A stretch of 64,000 bases of DNA from Lachnospiraceae bacterium (lineage in GTDB: Bacteria > Bacillota > Clostridia > Lachnospirales > Lachnospiraceae): assembly GCA_015057445.1 (NCBI GenBank), contig SVEI01000001.1, forward strand, positions 1-64,000, written 5' to 3'. Every line of letters starts with the position of its first letter. Position 1 is the first letter of the stretch. The notes beneath the pieces are model-generated. The model did not search any database, was not told where the DNA came from, and was given only the letters and a program-made list of their open reading frames with translations. This document shows positions 29,091 to 37,887 of the stretch, one piece after another. The position numbers were made by a program, and so were the translations under genes.

Positions 29091-31055
29091 ATGGAGATTG
29101 TATTAGCGAAAACAGCTGGCTTTTGTTTTGGCGTTAAGAGAGCTGTAGATACTGTTTATAACGAAATAAATGATGATAAAGAAGTTGAAGTTTTCACTTA
29201 TGGTCCAATAATTCATAATGAAGAGGTTGTCGATGACCTTGATAAAAAGGGAGTAGTTGTTATTGATGAAAATAAATCTCTTTCGGATTATTTTCAAGAT
29301 GATAAAAAGCATAAGGTGATTATTAGATCTCATGGTGTTGGAAAATATGTGTATGAAGAACTAGAGAAATATGGTGTGCAAATTATAGAAGCTACATGTC
29401 CATTTGTTAAAAAAATCCATAAAATAGTTGCTGAGGAAAGTTCTAAAGGTAAGGAAATTATAATAATAGGTGATGAAAATCATCCAGAGGTAATTGGAAT
29501 CAAGGGATGGTGTTTGAATGAACCAATTATACTTGATAATAAAGAAAATGCTGAAAAAATTACGTTAGATTCCTATAAAGAATACGTTATTGTTGCTCAA
29601 ACAACATTTAATAATATAAAATTCAAAGAATTAGTTGAAATATTTACAAAAAAAGATTATAATGTTTATGTTTATTCAACTATTTGTAATGCTACATGGG
29701 AGAGACAAGAAGAAGCTAGACGATTGGCATCTGAAGTTGATACTATGATAGTTATTGGAGGTAAAAATAGTTCGAATACTCAAAAGCTTTATAATATAAG
29801 CAAAAAAGAATGCAAAAATACTTACTACATTCAGACACTTGTTGACTTGGATTTAACTGTTATTGAATCCGCTAAGAGGGTAGGTATTACAGCGGGGGCA
29901 TCTACCCCAAATCATATTATTAAGGAGGTTCAAGACAGTATGTCAGAATTAAGTTTTGAAGAATTATTAAACCAATCAGAAGAAAATGGTAATGCAGTAA
30001 GACCAGGTAGCGTTATCGAGGGAAAGGTAATTGGCGTAAAGTCAGATGTTATTTACGTAGATATTCAGTATAAGGCTGACGGTATTATTACAAGAGCAGA
30101 GTATTCTAATACTCCAGGTTTAGATCTTACAACTGTTGTAAATGTTGGAGATCCTATAACAGTTAAGGTAATTAAGACAAACGATGGAGAGGGACAGGTT
30201 CTTCTTTCATACAAGAGAGTAGCTGCTGAGAAGTCATATGAGAAGCTTCAGGAAGCTTTCGATAATCAGACAGTCCTTTCTGCTAAGGTTACTGAAATCT
30301 TAAAGGGCGGAATTGGTGTTATGGTTGATGAGTGTAAGGTGTTCATTCCAGCAAGTCTTGTATCAGATACTTTTGAGAAGGATCTTGATAAGTATTTAAA
30401 TCAGGAAGTTGAATTTGTTTTAACAGAGTTTGCACCTAAGAAGAGAAGAGTTATTGGTGATAGAAAGCAGTTACTTGTTGCTAACAAAGCAGAGGCTGCT
30501 AAGAAATTATTTGATTCAATAAATGTTGGTGATGTTGTAGAAGGTACAGTTAAGAATGTAACTCCATTTGGTGCATTTATTGATTTGGGTGGTGCAGATG
30601 GTCTTCTTCATATTTCAGAGATGTCATGGGGTAGAATTGATGATCCTAAGTCAGTTGTTAAGGTTGGAGATTCAATTAAGACTTTCATTAAAGATATTAA
30701 TGGTGAGAAGATTGCACTTAGCTTAAAGTTTGATGATAATAATCCATGGGTTAAGGCTGCTGAGAAGTATGCAATTGGAACAGAGGTTTCTGGTAAGATT
30801 GCTAGAATGACTGCATTTGGTGCTTTTGTTGAGTTAGAGCCAGGTGTTGATGCACTTCTTCATGTATCTCAGATTTCAAATGAGCATGTTGAAAAGCCAG
30901 AGGATGTTTATAAGATTGGACAGGAGATTACTGCTAAGGTAGTAGACTTCAAGGAAGAGGATAAGAAGATTAGTCTTAGTGTTAAGGCATTACTTGCTCC
31001 TGTTGAAACTGCTGAAGTTACAGAAGTTACAGAAGAGGAAACTACAGAGGAGTAA
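29091..31055 (+). CDS. ispH: IspH (HMB-PP reductase) fused to S1 RNA-binding domains
   Basis: IspH motifs AKTAGFCFGVKRAVD, RSHGVGK, ATCPFVKKIH, SSNTQKLY, AGASTPNHII; then four S1-like domains (for example GTVKNVTPFGAFIDLGGADGLLHISEM). Confidence 0.95.
   Translation: MEIVLAKTAGFCFGVKRAVDTVYNEINDDKEVEVFTYGPIIHNEEVVDDLDKKGVVVIDENKSLSDYFQDDKKHKVIIRSHGVGKYVYEELEKYGVQIIEATCPFVKKIHKIVAEESSKGKEIIIIGDENHPEVIGIKGWCLNEPIILDNKENAEKITLDSYKEYVIVAQTTFNNIKFKELVEIFTKKDYNVYVYSTICNATWERQEEARRLASEVDTMIVIGGKNSSNTQKLYNISKKECKNTYYIQTLVDLDLTVIESAKRVGITAGASTPNHIIKEVQDSMSELSFEELLNQSEENGNAVRPGSVIEGKVIGVKSDVIYVDIQYKADGIITRAEYSNTPGLDLTTVVNVGDPITVKVIKTNDGEGQVLLSYKRVAAEKSYEKLQEAFDNQTVLSAKVTEILKGGIGVMVDECKVFIPASLVSDTFEKDLDKYLNQEVEFVLTEFAPKKRRVIGDRKQLLVANKAEAAKKLFDSINVGDVVEGTVKNVTPFGAFIDLGGADGLLHISEMSWGRIDDPKSVVKVGDSIKTFIKDINGEKIALSLKFDDNNPWVKAAEKYAIGTEVSGKIARMTAFGAFVELEPGVDALLHVSQISNEHVEKPEDVYKIGQEITAKVVDFKEEDKKISLSVKALLAPVETAEVTEVTEEETTEE
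29940..31055 (+). CDS. Possible independently translated S1 protein from an internal in-frame start
   Basis: taAGGAGGttcaagacagtATG at 29922-29942; in frame with the IspH-S1 ORF (codon 284); predicted N-terminus MSELSFEELLNQSEENG. Confidence 0.45.
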   Translation: MSELSFEELLNQSEENGNAVRPGSVIEGKVIGVKSDVIYVDIQYKADGIITRAEYSNTPGLDLTTVVNVGDPITVKVIKTNDGEGQVLLSYKRVAAEKSYEKLQEAFDNQTVLSAKVTEILKGGIGVMVDECKVFIPASLVSDTFEKDLDKYLNQEVEFVLTEFAPKKRRVIGDRKQLLVANKAEAAKKLFDSINVGDVVEGTVKNVTPFGAFIDLGGADGLLHISEMSWGRIDDPKSVVKVGDSIKTFIKDINGEKIALSLKFDDNNPWVKAAEKYAIGTEVSGKIARMTAFGAFVELEPGVDALLHVSQISNEHVEKPEDVYKIGQEITAKVVDFKEEDKKISLSVKALLAPVETAEVTEVTEEETTEE

Positions 31056-31059
31056 TTGT

Positions 31060-31839
31060 ATGGCATATGGGTACGAAGAATTCAAGAGAGATGTTTATAA
31101 GTTAACAAACATTAACTTGAGCTTGTACAAGGAACGCCAGATGAAAAGAAGAATAGAATCACTGATTACCCGTAAAGGGTTTGATGGATTTGAAAGTTTT
31201 TTCCAAGGTATGAAGCAAGATGATGTCTTGCTTCGTACCTTTGTTGGTTATTTAACTATTAATGTTTCTCAATTTTATAGAAATCCAATGCAATGGGAAC
31301 ATTTTGAACAAATAATTATTCCTTATTTAAAAGAACATTATGGTGATAACATAACAATCTGGAGTGCTGCCTGTTCCACAGGTGACGAACCTTATACAAT
31401 TGCAATGATTATGTCAAAATATTTTTCTCTTGATAAGATAAAAATAACTGCAACAGATATTGATGATGATGTATTAGCGTTTGCTGATGCAGGAATTTAT
31501 TCTGCAAAAAGTCTAGTTGATTTGCCGAAGGAATATTTAAACGCTCATTTTTCAAAAGTTGATGACAAAAACTATGCAATTTCTGATAAAATTAAGAAAT
31601 GCGTCACTTTTAAAAAACATAATCTATTAGAAGATAAATACTTTACAAATATGTCTATGATTGTGTGTAGAAATGTAGTTATATATTTTACAGATGAAGC
31701 AAAGGATAAGGTGTACAAACAATTTCATGACTCCCTTAGAAAGGATGGCATTTTGTTTATTGGAAGCACGGAACAGATTTTACGTGCAAAAGAGCTTGGC
31801 TTTGAAACATTAAAAACATTTTTTTACAAAAAGAAGTAA
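31060..31839 (+). CDS. cheR: CheR-type protein-glutamate methyltransferase
   Basis: RKGFDGFESFF, NVSQFYRNPMQWEHF, WSAACSTGDEPYTIAM, CRNVVIYF; start ATG 31060 (MAYGYEEFKRDVYKL). Confidence 0.93.
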   Translation: MAYGYEEFKRDVYKLTNINLSLYKERQMKRRIESLITRKGFDGFESFFQGMKQDDVLLRTFVGYLTINVSQFYRNPMQWEHFEQIIIPYLKEHYGDNITIWSAACSTGDEPYTIAMIMSKYFSLDKIKITATDIDDDVLAFADAGIYSAKSLVDLPKEYLNAHFSKVDDKNYAISDKIKKCVTFKKHNLLEDKYFTNMSMIVCRNVVIYFTDEAKDKVYKQFHDSLRKDGILFIGSTEQILRAKELGFETLKTFFYKKK

Positions 31840-31846
31840 TTCATAC

Positions 31847-31875
31847 TTGATTTAATTAGATTTATATGTTATATT
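31847..31875 (+). promoter_or_regulatory. Predicted sigma-A promoter of rplS
   Basis: TTGATT (31847-31852), 17-bp spacer, TATATT (31870-31875). Confidence 0.5.
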
Positions 31876-31950
31876 TGTGAAGTTGTGAAAAAAGGGATGG
31901 TCCTCTGTGTATTATACATAAGAACGTCTAAAATTATTAGGAGGTCACAC

Positions 31951-32295
31951 ATGAACGATATTATTAAGAGCATTGAAGCTGCTCAGATCAAAGAAGTAAC
32001 TAGTTTTAACGTTGGTGATACTATTAAGGTATATGCTAAGGTTAAAGAGGGTAACAAGGAAAGAATTCAGGCTTTCGAAGGAACTGTACTCAAAAAGCAG
32101 GGTGGAAGCAACAGAGCAACATTCACAGTTAGAAAAACTTCTAATGGTGTAGGTGTTGAGAAGACTTGGCCACTTCATAGTCCAACAATCGAGAAGATTG
32201 AGGTTATTAGAAGAGGTAAGGTTAGAAGAGCTAAACTTAACTACTTACGTGAGAGAGTTGGTAAGAAGGCTAAGGTTAAAGAGCTTATCAAATAA
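31951..32295 (+). CDS. rplS: 50S ribosomal protein L19
   Basis: [33 protein letters not shown]; start ATG 31951 with RBS aggagg. Confidence 0.98.
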   Translation: MNDIIKSIEAAQIKEVTSFNVGDTIKVYAKVKEGNKERIQAFEGTVLKKQGGSNRATFTVRKTSNGVGVEKTWPLHSPTIEKIEVIRRGKVRRAKLNYLRERVGKKAKVKELIK

Positions 32296-32312
32296 GAGTT
32301 ACGATTAACTAG

Positions 32313-32347
32313 ATGACTGGAGATTATACCTTCTCCAGTCATTTTTA
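32313..32347 (+). terminator. Rho-independent terminator after rplS
   Basis: ATGACTGGAG-attatacctt-CTCCAGTCAT followed by TTTT. Confidence 0.85.
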
Positions 32348-32374
32348 TAATAATTATTTTTTTTGGAGAATGAT

Positions 32375-32974
32375 ATGGGTATGAGATTTAAAAGAAAGCA
32401 TACTGATTCAGATGATGTGATTAAAACAAAACCTTCAGAAAACAAAGAACATCTTTTAAATAGTATTTTTATATGGTTTGTAGTTGTTTTATCAGGTGCA
32501 ATTTTTGGTTATGCATTAATTACTTTTGTATTTCAAACTGTACATGTAATTGGACCTTCAATGAATCCTACATTGGAGGATGGTGAAGTTGTTATTGTTA
32601 ATAAATTTATATATAATGTTTCAGATGTTAAAAGATATGATGTAGTAGCTTATTCTTTGATTGAAGAAGATGGCTATTACGATATTAAACGTATTATTGG
32701 TATGCCTGGGGAAGAAATAACTATTAAAGATGGTTTTATTTATGCCGATGGTAAACAGCTTAAAGATTTGCCTTTTACTGATAGGATTATTACATCTGGT
32801 TTAGCAGCAGATACTATCTACTTAGGAGATGGTGAATATTTTGTATTAGGTGATAATGTAAATAATAGTGAAGATTCAAGATATTCAAATGTTGGTAATA
32901 TTTCAGAGGTTGAGATATTAGGTAAAGTAAGTTTTATCGTAAAAGCTGATGATAAAAAAGGTAAGGTAAAATAG
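32375..32974 (+). CDS. lepB: Signal peptidase I (first copy)
   Basis: GPSMNPTLEDGEVVIVNK, IKRIIGMPGEEI, LGDGEYFVLGDNVNNSEDSR. Confidence 0.95.
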   Translation: MGMRFKRKHTDSDDVIKTKPSENKEHLLNSIFIWFVVVLSGAIFGYALITFVFQTVHVIGPSMNPTLEDGEVVIVNKFIYNVSDVKRYDVVAYSLIEEDGYYDIKRIIGMPGEEITIKDGFIYADGKQLKDLPFTDRIITSGLAADTIYLGDGEYFVLGDNVNNSEDSRYSNVGNISEVEILGKVSFIVKADDKKGKVK

Positions 32975-32975
32975 T

Positions 32976-33821
32976 ATGAAAGATATTCAATGGTATCCTG
33001 GTCATATGACTAAAGCCAAACGTATGATGCAGGAGAACATAAAACTTATAGATATTGTAATTGAACTTGTAGATGCTAGAATTCCACTAAGCAGTAAAAA
33101 TCCAGATATAGATGAACTAAGTAAGAATAAATTTAGAATGATTCTTCTTAATAAAGTTGATTTGGCTGATTCAAAAGTTACATCACAGTGGGAGAAATAC
33201 TTTAAAGAAAAAGGTTATTATGTTTATTGTCTTGATTCAAGAAAGAATACTGGAATGAAAACAATAACAGATATGATTCAAGAAGCATGTAAAGAAAAAA
33301 TTGAAAGAGATAGGAAAAGAGGAATCTTAAATAGACCTATTAGAGCTATGGTTGTTGGTATTCCTAATGTTGGCAAATCAACTTTTATAAATTCATATGC
33401 AAAAAAAGCATGTGCAAAAGTTGGTAATAAACCTGGAGTTACAAAAGGTAAGCAATGGATACGCATTAGCAAGAATGTTGAGTTACTTGATACCCCAGGA
33501 ATTCTATGGCCAAAGTTTGAAGATCAAGAAATTGGAAAAAAATTAGCTTATATAGGTTCGATTAATGACGAAATTATTGAAAGAACAGAATTAGCATATA
33601 ATTTCATAGAATTTTTAAAAAATAATTATTGTAATGTATTAAACGAAAGGTATAATATTAATGAAGAGCTTTCTAGCTATGATATATTATCAGAGATAGC
33701 TATAGTGAGAAAGTGTCTCGTTAAAGGGAATGAACCAGACATTAACAAAGCATCAATTTTATTATTTGATGATTTTAGATCCGGAAAGTTGGGCAGTATA
33801 AGTCTGGAAATACCAGAATAA
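32976..33821 (+). CDS. rbgA: Ribosome biogenesis GTPase (RbgA/YlqF), circularly permuted
   Basis: WYPGHMTKAKRMMQENIKLIDIVIELVDARIPLSSKNP, NKVDLAD, GIPNVGKSTFINS, DTPGILWPKF. Confidence 0.97.
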   Translation: MKDIQWYPGHMTKAKRMMQENIKLIDIVIELVDARIPLSSKNPDIDELSKNKFRMILLNKVDLADSKVTSQWEKYFKEKGYYVYCLDSRKNTGMKTITDMIQEACKEKIERDRKRGILNRPIRAMVVGIPNVGKSTFINSYAKKACAKVGNKPGVTKGKQWIRISKNVELLDTPGILWPKFEDQEIGKKLAYIGSINDEIIERTELAYNFIEFLKNNYCNVLNERYNINEELSSYDILSEIAIVRKCLVKGNEPDINKASILLFDDFRSGKLGSISLEIPE

Positions 33822-33836
33822 TATAGGAGTACCATT

Positions 33837-34562
33837 ATGAATAATGATTTAATGGAAGCAGGGGAATTAGCTGAAGCGGAAAAATCCGTTGAAGACATTC
33901 TCTCTGAGAACGAAATTGAGAAAGATAATGCCAAAGAAGAGAAAAAGGCTAACAAAAAAATAAATAAAGAGAATAAAAAGAAATTAAAATCTCAAAAAAA
34001 GAAGTCTAAGAATAATACAAAGCCAGAAGATATTAATATAGTTAAAGAGCTTTTGAGTTTAATTGTTTATATTGGAATTGTAGTTATTGCATGTTTTCTT
34101 ATTATAAATTATGTTGGATGTCGTTCCTTGGTAGATGGAACATCAATGGAAGCCACTCTTCATAATGGAGATAATTTGTGGGTTGATAAATTATCATACA
34201 CTATTGGCGATCCTGAGAGATTTGATGTCATTGTTTTTTATTATGACGAGGAAACAACATATATTAAACGAATTATAGGTCTTCCAGGAGAAACTGTTCG
34301 TATTGATCAAAATGGTAATATTTTTGTCGATGAGATGTTGCTTAAAGAAAACTATGGAAAAGAGCGCATTTTACCACATAATATAGGAAGAGCCAGCCAA
34401 ACCATTTTATTAGGTGAAGATGAATATTTTGTACTTGGTGATAATAGAAATAATAGTCAAGATAGTAGAATATCATCTGTAGGAAATGTAAAAAGAGAAG
34501 ATATCCTTGGTAAGGCCGTTCTCAGAATATATCCATTCAAAGATTTTGGAATTGTAAAATAA
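33837..34562 (+). CDS. lepB: Signal peptidase I (second copy) with long charged N-terminal tail
   Basis: DGTSMEATLHNGDNLWVDKL, IKRIIGLPGETV, LGDNRNNSQDSR; about 65-aa Lys/Glu/Asn-rich N-terminus. Confidence 0.94.
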   Translation: MNNDLMEAGELAEAEKSVEDILSENEIEKDNAKEEKKANKKINKENKKKLKSQKKKSKNNTKPEDINIVKELLSLIVYIGIVVIACFLIINYVGCRSLVDGTSMEATLHNGDNLWVDKLSYTIGDPERFDVIVFYYDEETTYIKRIIGLPGETVRIDQNGNIFVDEMLLKENYGKERILPHNIGRASQTILLGEDEYFVLGDNRNNSQDSRISSVGNVKREDILGKAVLRIYPFKDFGIVK

Positions 34563-34564
34563 AA

Positions 34565-34612
34565 TTAAGGACTATACACTGTACTTATATATTTTTTGTG
34601 TATAGTCCTTAA
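34565..34612. terminator. Strong hairpin terminator-like structure
   Basis: TTAAGGACTATACAC...GTGTATAGTCCTTAA perfect 15-bp arms, loop TGTACTTATATATTTTTT. Confidence 0.7.
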
Positions 34613-34639
34613 TTGCATAAAGGAGGTTATTTAACTATT

Positions 34640-35431
34640 ATGAGTACAGAATCAATTAAATACACAGAAATAAATACTGAATACAAACAATTAGATTATG
34701 AAAATAGTAAGTCTCTGATTGAATTTATTGATAAATATATAAACGATACAAGAGGAAATGTATCTGCACTGGTAGATAAAGCCACAAAAAAACATGAAAA
34801 GCTTTTAGCAGAAATATCTAGAACAGAAACAATGTATTCCTTTGAAGATAAATATCGCGGACTGGGAAATGAATTTATATGCGGTATAGATGAGGTAGGT
34901 AGGGGGCCTTTGGCAGGACCAGTTGTTGCAACAGCAATAATTCTTCCGAAAAACGAGAGGATATTATATTTAAATGATTCAAAACAACTTTCTAAGAAGA
35001 AAAGAGAAGAATTGTATGATATAATATTAGATAAAGCAATAGCATGTGGTATTGGTGTAGTTTCAGAACAGATAATTGATGAGATAAATATATTACAGGC
35101 TACATATAAAGCTATGCAAATAGCAATAAATAATCTTAAGGTTAAACCAGATATTTTACTTAATGATGCAGTAAAAATACCCGATATAGATATTAGGCAG
35201 GTTCCTATTATTAAAGGAGATACTTTATCGGCATCTATTGCTGCTGCAAGTATTGTTGCTAAGGTAACCAGGGATAGAATGATGGAAGAATATGATAAAA
35301 TATACCCAGGTTATGATTTTGGTAAAAGTTCAGGATATGGAACAGCTAATCATATCAAAAAACTTAAGGAAGATGGTCCTTGTGAAATACATCGAAAATC
35401 ATTTTTAAAGAAAATACTTAATCAAGAGTAA
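34640..35431 (+). CDS. rnhB: Ribonuclease HII
   Basis: GIDEVGRGPLAGPVVATAIIL, LNDSKQLSKKKRE, ASIVAKVTRDRMM, GYGTANHI. Confidence 0.97.
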   Translation: MSTESIKYTEINTEYKQLDYENSKSLIEFIDKYINDTRGNVSALVDKATKKHEKLLAEISRTETMYSFEDKYRGLGNEFICGIDEVGRGPLAGPVVATAIILPKNERILYLNDSKQLSKKKREELYDIILDKAIACGIGVVSEQIIDEINILQATYKAMQIAINNLKVKPDILLNDAVKIPDIDIRQVPIIKGDTLSASIAAASIVAKVTRDRMMEEYDKIYPGYDFGKSSGYGTANHIKKLKEDGPCEIHRKSFLKKILNQE

Positions 35432-35459
35432 AATACAAAGTATATCAAGGAGAAAGTGA

Positions 35460-37202
35460 ATGAATATCTCAGATAGTACTATAAATTTTAATATTTCAAC
35501 AAACAATTCTGGAATTAAAGTAAGTACTCCAAGTATTTCTGATGGTGGTGCTGTTACTGCTAATTCTCAGATTACTATGGCCAAAGAAGGACAGATATTC
35601 AATGGGAAGATACTTGATATAACTAATAATAAAGTAAGTATTATGCTAGATAATAACAAAACTTTATATGCTCAGATGACTGAGGCAATTAATATGAACA
35701 TTGGTGACGCATTAACTTTTATGATAAAAGAAAATAATGGTTCCAATGTTTTGATTAAACCATATGGTTCTGGCGTACAGAACATGAAAGATAATGCTAT
35801 ATTCAAGATTCTTGATAGTAATTCTATATCAATTACAGAAAAAAATTATCAAATTACAGAGGGATTAATGAAGAATAATATGCCTGTTGATAAAGGTTCT
35901 ATGCAAAGAATAATGCAACAGTCATATAAATTTCCGGATGCTTCTATTGATACTATTATTAATTTGAATAAAATTGGTATGCCCGTTAATGAAGCGAATA
36001 TTGCTCAATATGAAGCATATATGACAAATAATCATCAGTTAACACAAGATATAAGTAATCTTAGTATATCAATAGTAGATATGAATAAAGAAACCGTAAG
36101 TAATATACTTAATCAAATGGGGACAACTTCTGAAGAAGGAATTAAGCAGTTATTTTCTTTTAATTCTAATTTGCTTGGGGCGCTTTCTGATACGTATGAT
36201 AATGCGAATATTGTTATTGATGATATATTAAAGAATGTACAGAATTTTAATGAAAATGATTCGGATATATGGGCGAATGTAGATAATAAACCTAATTTAA
36301 TTATTGATAATAGTGTAAATACAGATATACCAACTGAATTTACAGATAAACTTACAGATTTTTCTAATAAAATTAATATTAAGCTAGAAAAAATAGAAGT
36401 TTTAATAAAAGAACTAAAGAGTGCAGGTATAAGTGATAATATTGTAAATTCAATAATAGATAAATCAGAAACTCCTATGCAATTATTGAATAATATTAAT
36501 GAGGTTATTTCTCATTCAAAGACATTAAATATTAATTCAGAGAATATAAAAGATTTACTGTTAAGTGATTCTTATAACCAGGTTTTGTCTGAAACAATTA
36601 AGGATAAATTATCACTTAACCCTAAAGATATGGATAATCCAAAGGAAATTGATGATTTATATAAAAGTATATATGATAAAACAAATAAGTTATTAGATGC
36701 ATTTTCATCAGGTGGCAATTCACAAGCAGGAGATAACATGTCTCAGGCAGCGAAGTCTATGCAACAAAGAATAGATTTTATGCAAAACTTAAATAATATG
36801 TTTGCATATGCTCAGTTGCCAATAAAATTAGATTCTAATCAAATGAACTCAGATTTATTTGTTTATATGAATAAAAGAAATTTGAGGGGAAATAAGGAAG
36901 ATGTAAGTGCATTATTGCATCTTGATATGGATCATCTTGGTGCAACTGATGTACATGTAAGTTTGCATGGCACCAATGTACATACCAAATTCTATGTAGA
37001 AGATGAACTTAGTGCAAAGATTATTGATGAACACATGACAATGCTAGAAAAAGCAATTAGTGAAAATGGATTTAATCTTACAAATGAAGTGATAACTAGG
37101 GAACCTACACTTGCAACAGGACCTAATATGGCAATTAAAGAAATGTTAGGGGATGATTTGGAAAAAAGTGTAAAAAGATACTCGTTTGATGTTAGAATGT
37201 AA
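35460..37202 (+). CDS. FliK-like (flagellar hook-length control type) protein
   Basis: Long Asn/Ser-rich N-terminus; C-terminal LHLDMDHLGATDVHVSLHGTNVHTKFYVEDELSAKIIDEHMTMLEKAISENGF, like Flg_hook. Followed by an FlhB-C-like gene. Confidence 0.7.
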   Translation: MNISDSTINFNISTNNSGIKVSTPSISDGGAVTANSQITMAKEGQIFNGKILDITNNKVSIMLDNNKTLYAQMTEAINMNIGDALTFMIKENNGSNVLIKPYGSGVQNMKDNAIFKILDSNSISITEKNYQITEGLMKNNMPVDKGSMQRIMQQSYKFPDASIDTIINLNKIGMPVNEANIAQYEAYMTNNHQLTQDISNLSISIVDMNKETVSNILNQMGTTSEEGIKQLFSFNSNLLGALSDTYDNANIVIDDILKNVQNFNENDSDIWANVDNKPNLIIDNSVNTDIPTEFTDKLTDFSNKINIKLEKIEVLIKELKSAGISDNIVNSIIDKSETPMQLLNNINEVISHSKTLNINSENIKDLLLSDSYNQVLSETIKDKLSLNPKDMDNPKEIDDLYKSIYDKTNKLLDAFSSGGNSQAGDNMSQAAKSMQQRIDFMQNLNNMFAYAQLPIKLDSNQMNSDLFVYMNKRNLRGNKEDVSALLHLDMDHLGATDVHVSLHGTNVHTKFYVEDELSAKIIDEHMTMLEKAISENGFNLTNEVITREPTLATGPNMAIKEMLGDDLEKSVKRYSFDVRM

Positions 37203-37211
37203 GGTGATATT

Positions 37212-37514
37212 ATGTCAGAAAAAAACAATTTAAATCAACCTAAAAAAAAGGCTGTTGCTCTTTTGTATGACCCATCTAATCAAGCTCCACAGGTTGTAGC
37301 TTCTGGTAAAGGTGTATTAGCAGATAAAATAATCGCTACAGCCAAGGAAAATGATGTGCCTTTATATAAGGATACTAATCTTACGGAAACGCTTCTTAAG
37401 CTTGATATAGGTGATTGTATACCACCAGAGTTATATGGAGTCGTAGCTGAAATATTGGTATATGTTGACAGAATGGATAAAATTAGGGAGAAAATTGATA
37501 GGGTAAATGGATAG
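37212..37514 (+). CDS. Standalone FlhB C-terminal-like export switch protein (FlhX/EscU-C family)
   Basis: KKAVALLYDPSNQAPQVVASGKGVLADKIIATAKENDVPLYKDTNLTETLLKLDIGDCIPPELYGVVAEILVYV. Confidence 0.85.
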   Translation: MSEKNNLNQPKKKAVALLYDPSNQAPQVVASGKGVLADKIIATAKENDVPLYKDTNLTETLLKLDIGDCIPPELYGVVAEILVYVDRMDKIREKIDRVNG

Positions 37515-37875
37515 AATGGATAATAAAAGGAAAACAGGCACTACATATGAAGAATTAGCAATAAAGTATCTTGAATCAAAAGGATACTTTATAATACAGA
37601 AAAATTTTCAAGTTAGGCAAGCTGAAATAGATATAATAGCCAGACAAGGTAATACTATTGTATTTGTAGAAGTTAAGTATAGAGCAAGTAGTGCTAGTGG
37701 TCATCCGTTGGAAGCTGTAACTATTGCTAAGCAGAAAAAAATCTGTAAGGCAGCATTATTTTATATGAATAATAATAAAATTTCTCCAGATAATTCAAAT
37801 TTTAGATTTGATGTTATAGGCATTCTTGGTGATGAGATTACCCATATTGAGAATGCTTTTGATTTTATAATATAG
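37507..37875 (+). CDS. YraN family endonuclease-like protein (UPF0102)
   Basis: GTTYEELAIKYLESKGYFIIQKNFQVRQAEIDIIARQGNTIVFVEVKYR. Confidence 0.93.
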   Translation: MDRMDNKRKTGTTYEELAIKYLESKGYFIIQKNFQVRQAEIDIIARQGNTIVFVEVKYRASSASGHPLEAVTIAKQKKICKAALFYMNNNKISPDNSNFRFDVIGILGDEITHIENAFDFII

Positions 37876-37887
37876 TAAGGAATAAAT

